Of a stretch of 17,714 nucleotides of DNA, positions 15,723 to 17,714 are shown piece after piece. The stretch spans positions 1-17,714 of the forward strand of contig CAMCNM010000011.1 of assembly GCA_945876015.1 (NCBI GenBank), in the 5' to 3' direction. The stretch is from Gemmatimonas phototrophica. Its GTDB lineage: Bacteria > Gemmatimonadota > Gemmatimonadetes > Longimicrobiales > Gaopeijiaceae. How positions within the stretch are numbered: position 1 is the stretch's first letter; the number at the start of each line of letters is the position of its first letter. The position numbers and the translations under genes are program-made. The notes beneath the pieces are model-generated. The model did not search any database, was not told the origin of the DNA, and saw nothing but the letters and a program-made list of their open reading frames with translations.

Positions 15723-17094
15723 GGTGGGCGCCTCCGTGCTTCCGCTTCATCGGTGCCGGGATGACTTCCTTCAGCTCTGCGATCGCCACCGGGGGCAGCA
15801 GCCGGGTGAAGAGCAGGAACCAGAAGCCGAACCAACAAAAGCTGCCGAACAGGATCGCCATCTCGACCATGGTGGGTCGGTAGACACCCCAGGCGAACGG
15901 TTCGTACTCGTGCGTCAGCGACGTCACGATGATCACGAAGCGCTCGAACCACATGCCGATGTTGATGAAGATCGAGATCACGAACAGGGCCGGAATCGAG
16001 CGCCGCACGCGCTGGAACCAGAGCATGATCGGGACGAACCCGTTGCACACGAGCATCGTCCAGGTCGCCCACCAGTAGGATCCGAACAGGCGGTTCCAGA
16101 ACACCGTCTTCTCGACCTCTTCGCCGCTGTACCAGGCCATGAAGAACTCGGTCAGGTAGGCGTAGAGGACGATCAGTCCGGTCAGCATGATCAGCTTGGC
16201 GAGCGCGTCGAAGTGCTTCGGCGTGAGGTAGGCTTCCAGGTGGAAGAGCTTCCTCATCACGACGCTCAGGGTGATCACCATCGCCACCCCGGAGAAGATG
16301 GCCCCGGCCACGAAGTAGGGCGCGAAGATCGTCGCGTGCCATCCGGGCACGATCGCCATCGCGAAGTCCCAGGACACGACCGAGTGCACGGAGAGCACGA
16401 GCGGGGTGGCCAGGGCGGCGAGGTAGATGTACGCCTTGCTGAAGTGGTGCCACTCGTTGTCGGTGCCGCGCCATCCGAGGCTGATCACCTGGTACAGCTT
16501 CTTCCGGAGGCCGGTCGCCGCTTCGCGCGCGGAGGCGATGTCCGGAATGCAGCCCAGGTAGAAGAACGTGGCCGAGACCGTGAAGTAGGTCGTCACCGCG
16601 AACACGTCCCAGACCAGCGGTGACCGGAAGTTCGGCCAGAGGAACCGGCTGTTCGGGTACGGGAAGAGCCAGTAGGCGAGCCAGCCACGGCCGAGGTGCA
16701 GCAGCGGGAAGAGCCCGGCGGTCATCACCGCGAATACGGTCATCGCCTCGGCGATGCGGTAGACCGACTGGCGCCAGGGCGCTCGGAACAGGAACAGGAT
16801 CGCCGAAATCAGCGTTCCCGAGTGCGCGATGCCGACCCAGAAGACGAAGGTCGTGATGTCCCATCCCCAGCCGGCCGGGCTGGTCAGGCCGGTGAGGCCG
16901 AATCCCTTCACGATCAGGGCGCCCCAGGCGGTGAACAGGACTGCCACGCCGAACGCCGCGAAGGCGAACAACCCCCACCACCCGATGCCGGGCCTGGTGA
17001 GGATCGCCAGTACGTCGCGGTTGACGTCGCTGTGCCGATGGATGTCCGGATGGGTGGACGTTCCGCGCGCTGCCACTTCAGTCGCTGTCGTCAT
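15715..17094 (-). CDS. actC: alternative complex III subunit ActC (NrfD/PsrC-like quinone-site membrane subunit)
   Basis: Large integral subunit that forms a quinol-oxidation site next to the iron-sulfur subunit ActB. The 459-residue protein has about ten membrane helices. Recognisable family blocks are GWWGLFAFAAFGVA, FVFWVGIAHSGTLISAILFL, PLLHLGRGWLAYWLFPYPN, SVVSWDFAMAIVPGWHATIF, YLTEFFMAWYSG and INIGMWFERFVIIVTSL. The C-terminus is His- and Lys-rich (APMKRKHGGAHHG). Its ATG at 17094 directly abuts the TAG stop of actB (17095-17097), and its 3' end overlaps actD by 8 bases. It shares the NrfD fold with ActF, as expected for a duplicated subunit pair. Confidence 0.96.
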   Translation of the reverse strand: MTTATEVAARGTSTHPDIHRHSDVNRDVLAILTRPGIGWWGLFAFAAFGVAVLFTAWGALIVKGFGLTGLTSPAGWGWDITTFVFWVGIAHSGTLISAILFLFRAPWRQSVYRIAEAMTVFAVMTAGLFPLLHLGRGWLAYWLFPYPNSRFLWPNFRSPLVWDVFAVTTYFTVSATFFYLGCIPDIASAREAATGLRKKLYQVISLGWRGTDNEWHHFSKAYIYLAALATPLVLSVHSVVSWDFAMAIVPGWHATIFAPYFVAGAIFSGVAMVITLSVVMRKLFHLEAYLTPKHFDALAKLIMLTGLIVLYAYLTEFFMAWYSGEEVEKTVFWNRLFGSYWWATWTMLVCNGFVPIMLWFQRVRRSIPALFVISIFINIGMWFERFVIIVTSLTHEYEPFAWGVYRPTMVEMAILFGSFCWFGFWFLLFTRLLPPVAIAELKEVIPAPMKRKHGGAHHG

Positions 17095-17714
17095 CTAATG
17101 TGCCAGCTCACTCTCGACGGCGTGGAACGTGACCTTTTTCAGGTATTGGACCGCCGGCTGCGTGTTGATCTCCTCGAGCACGCGGTAGGTGCGCTCGCTC
17201 GCGACCACCTGCGAGACCCGCGACTGCGGATCGCGCGTGTTGCCGAAAACGATCGCTTCCGCCGGGCAGCTCTGCTGGCAGGCTGGGACGACTTCGCCGT
17301 CCACCACCGCGCGGCCCTGCTCGAGCGCGGCCTTGTTCTGCACCTCGCGGATGCGCTGCACGCAGAAGCTGCACTTCTCCATCACGCCGTTGGCGCGGAC
17401 CGTCACGTCCGGGTTGTACTGCCAGTTCATCGGCTCCGGCACGTCCGTGTACCGGAACCAGTTGAACACGCGGACCTTGTATGGGCAGTTGTTCGCGCAG
17501 TACCGGGTCCCGACGCAACGGTTGTAGACCTGCGCGTTGAGCCCCTCGGGCGTGTGATAGGAGGCGAACACCGGGCAGACCGGCTCGCAGGGCGCGTTGC
17601 CGCAGTGCTGACATAGCATCGGCAGCATGCGCACGTCGAGCGGGCCGGCCTCGTAGGCGTCGATCTCCTCGTAGTAGCGCTCGATTCGGATCCAGGCCAT
17701 GTCGCGGCCCATCG
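17095..17714 (-). CDS. actB: alternative complex III subunit ActB, C-terminal iron-sulfur part (partial)
   Basis: The visible 206 codons are the end of ActB, the subunit combining a molybdopterin-oxidoreductase-like domain (without the cofactor in characterised ActB) with an NrfC-like ferredoxin module. The N-terminus lies off the right edge; the frame is open through the last base, so the internal ATG at 17712 is not the start. Counting from that Met: GRDMAWIRIERYY, then CQHCGNAPCEPVCP (Cys34, 37, 42, 46). A three-cysteine set follows in CVGTRYCANNCPY (66, 72, 76), as expected for a [3Fe-4S] cluster. Then come CSFC (114, 117) and CQQSC (145, 149). This fits the three [4Fe-4S] plus one [3Fe-4S] clusters known for alternative complex III, the first cluster lying mostly upstream. 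The stop abuts the actC start. Confidence 0.95.
   Translation of the reverse strand, partial: MGRDMAWIRIERYYEEIDAYEAGPLDVRMLPMLCQHCGNAPCEPVCPVFASYHTPEGLNAQVYNRCVGTRYCANNCPYKVRVFNWFRYTDVPEPMNWQYNPDVTVRANGVMEKCSFCVQRIREVQNKAALEQGRAVVDGEVVPACQQSCPAEAIVFGNTRDPQSRVSQVVASERTYRVLEEINTQPAVQYLKKVTFHAVESELAH

Noticed and set aside
15647..16981. 444-codon minus-strand frame
   Set aside because: Shifted-frame reading of actC with Arg/Pro-rich composition; the actC frame has family motifs throughout.

Overview
The window is one contiguous, GC-rich (clearly above 60% by eye) stretch of bacterial chromosome. It carries ordinary metabolic and respiratory genes with a small toxin-antitoxin patch near the left end. 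Alternative complex III, single-chain GcvP and a TatA gene suggest an aerobic or facultatively aerobic Gram-negative bacterium of a deep, GC-rich phylum (Gemmatimonadota, Eisenbacteria, Acidobacteriota or Myxococcota type). That placement is inference; no rRNA gene is present to settle it.

Left part (1-2655): a peptide/nickel-type ABC transporter permease runs off the left edge on the minus strand. Upstream of it on the same strand is a lipoyl/octanoyl transferase of the LplA/LipM superfamily. Divergent from that is a short plus-strand gene encoding a Phd/YefM-like antitoxin fused in frame to the C-terminal end of a PIN toxin, which looks like the relic of a toxin-antitoxin pair after an internal deletion. 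Next comes an apparently intact minus-strand vapBC pair with a promoter/operator carrying a perfect inverted repeat.

Centre-left (2678-5964, minus strand): gcvH and gcvP, overlapping by 4 bases, encode the lipoyl carrier and the decarboxylase of the glycine cleavage system. gcvT and the lipoamide dehydrogenase gene are not here. The nearby lipoyl transferase could supply the GcvH cofactor.

Centre (6168-11675, plus strand): acyl-CoA dehydrogenase, tatA and a TrmJ-type RNA methyltransferase form one tight run. A GAF-GAF-GGDEF protein and an inositol-phosphatase/HisN-family phosphatase follow, joined by a 4-base overlap. A YpfJ-type neutral zinc metallopeptidase with a clear ribosome binding site ends the run.

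Convergent gap (11676-12061): it holds a roughly 125-base nested inverted-repeat element with a long imperfect stem and an internal perfect hairpin, then a short minus-strand frame that reads like coding sequence but lacks a normal start. These, with the antitoxin/PIN chimera, are the least explained parts of the window.

Right part (12062-17714, minus strand): a membrane fatty-acid desaturase lies downstream of a tightly packed alternative complex III operon in the order actB (partial, off the right edge), actC, actD, actE, actF. Together these encode an iron-sulfur subunit, a quinone-site membrane subunit, a small two-helix subunit, a monohaem lipoprotein cytochrome c and the second large membrane subunit of a quinol:electron-acceptor oxidoreductase.
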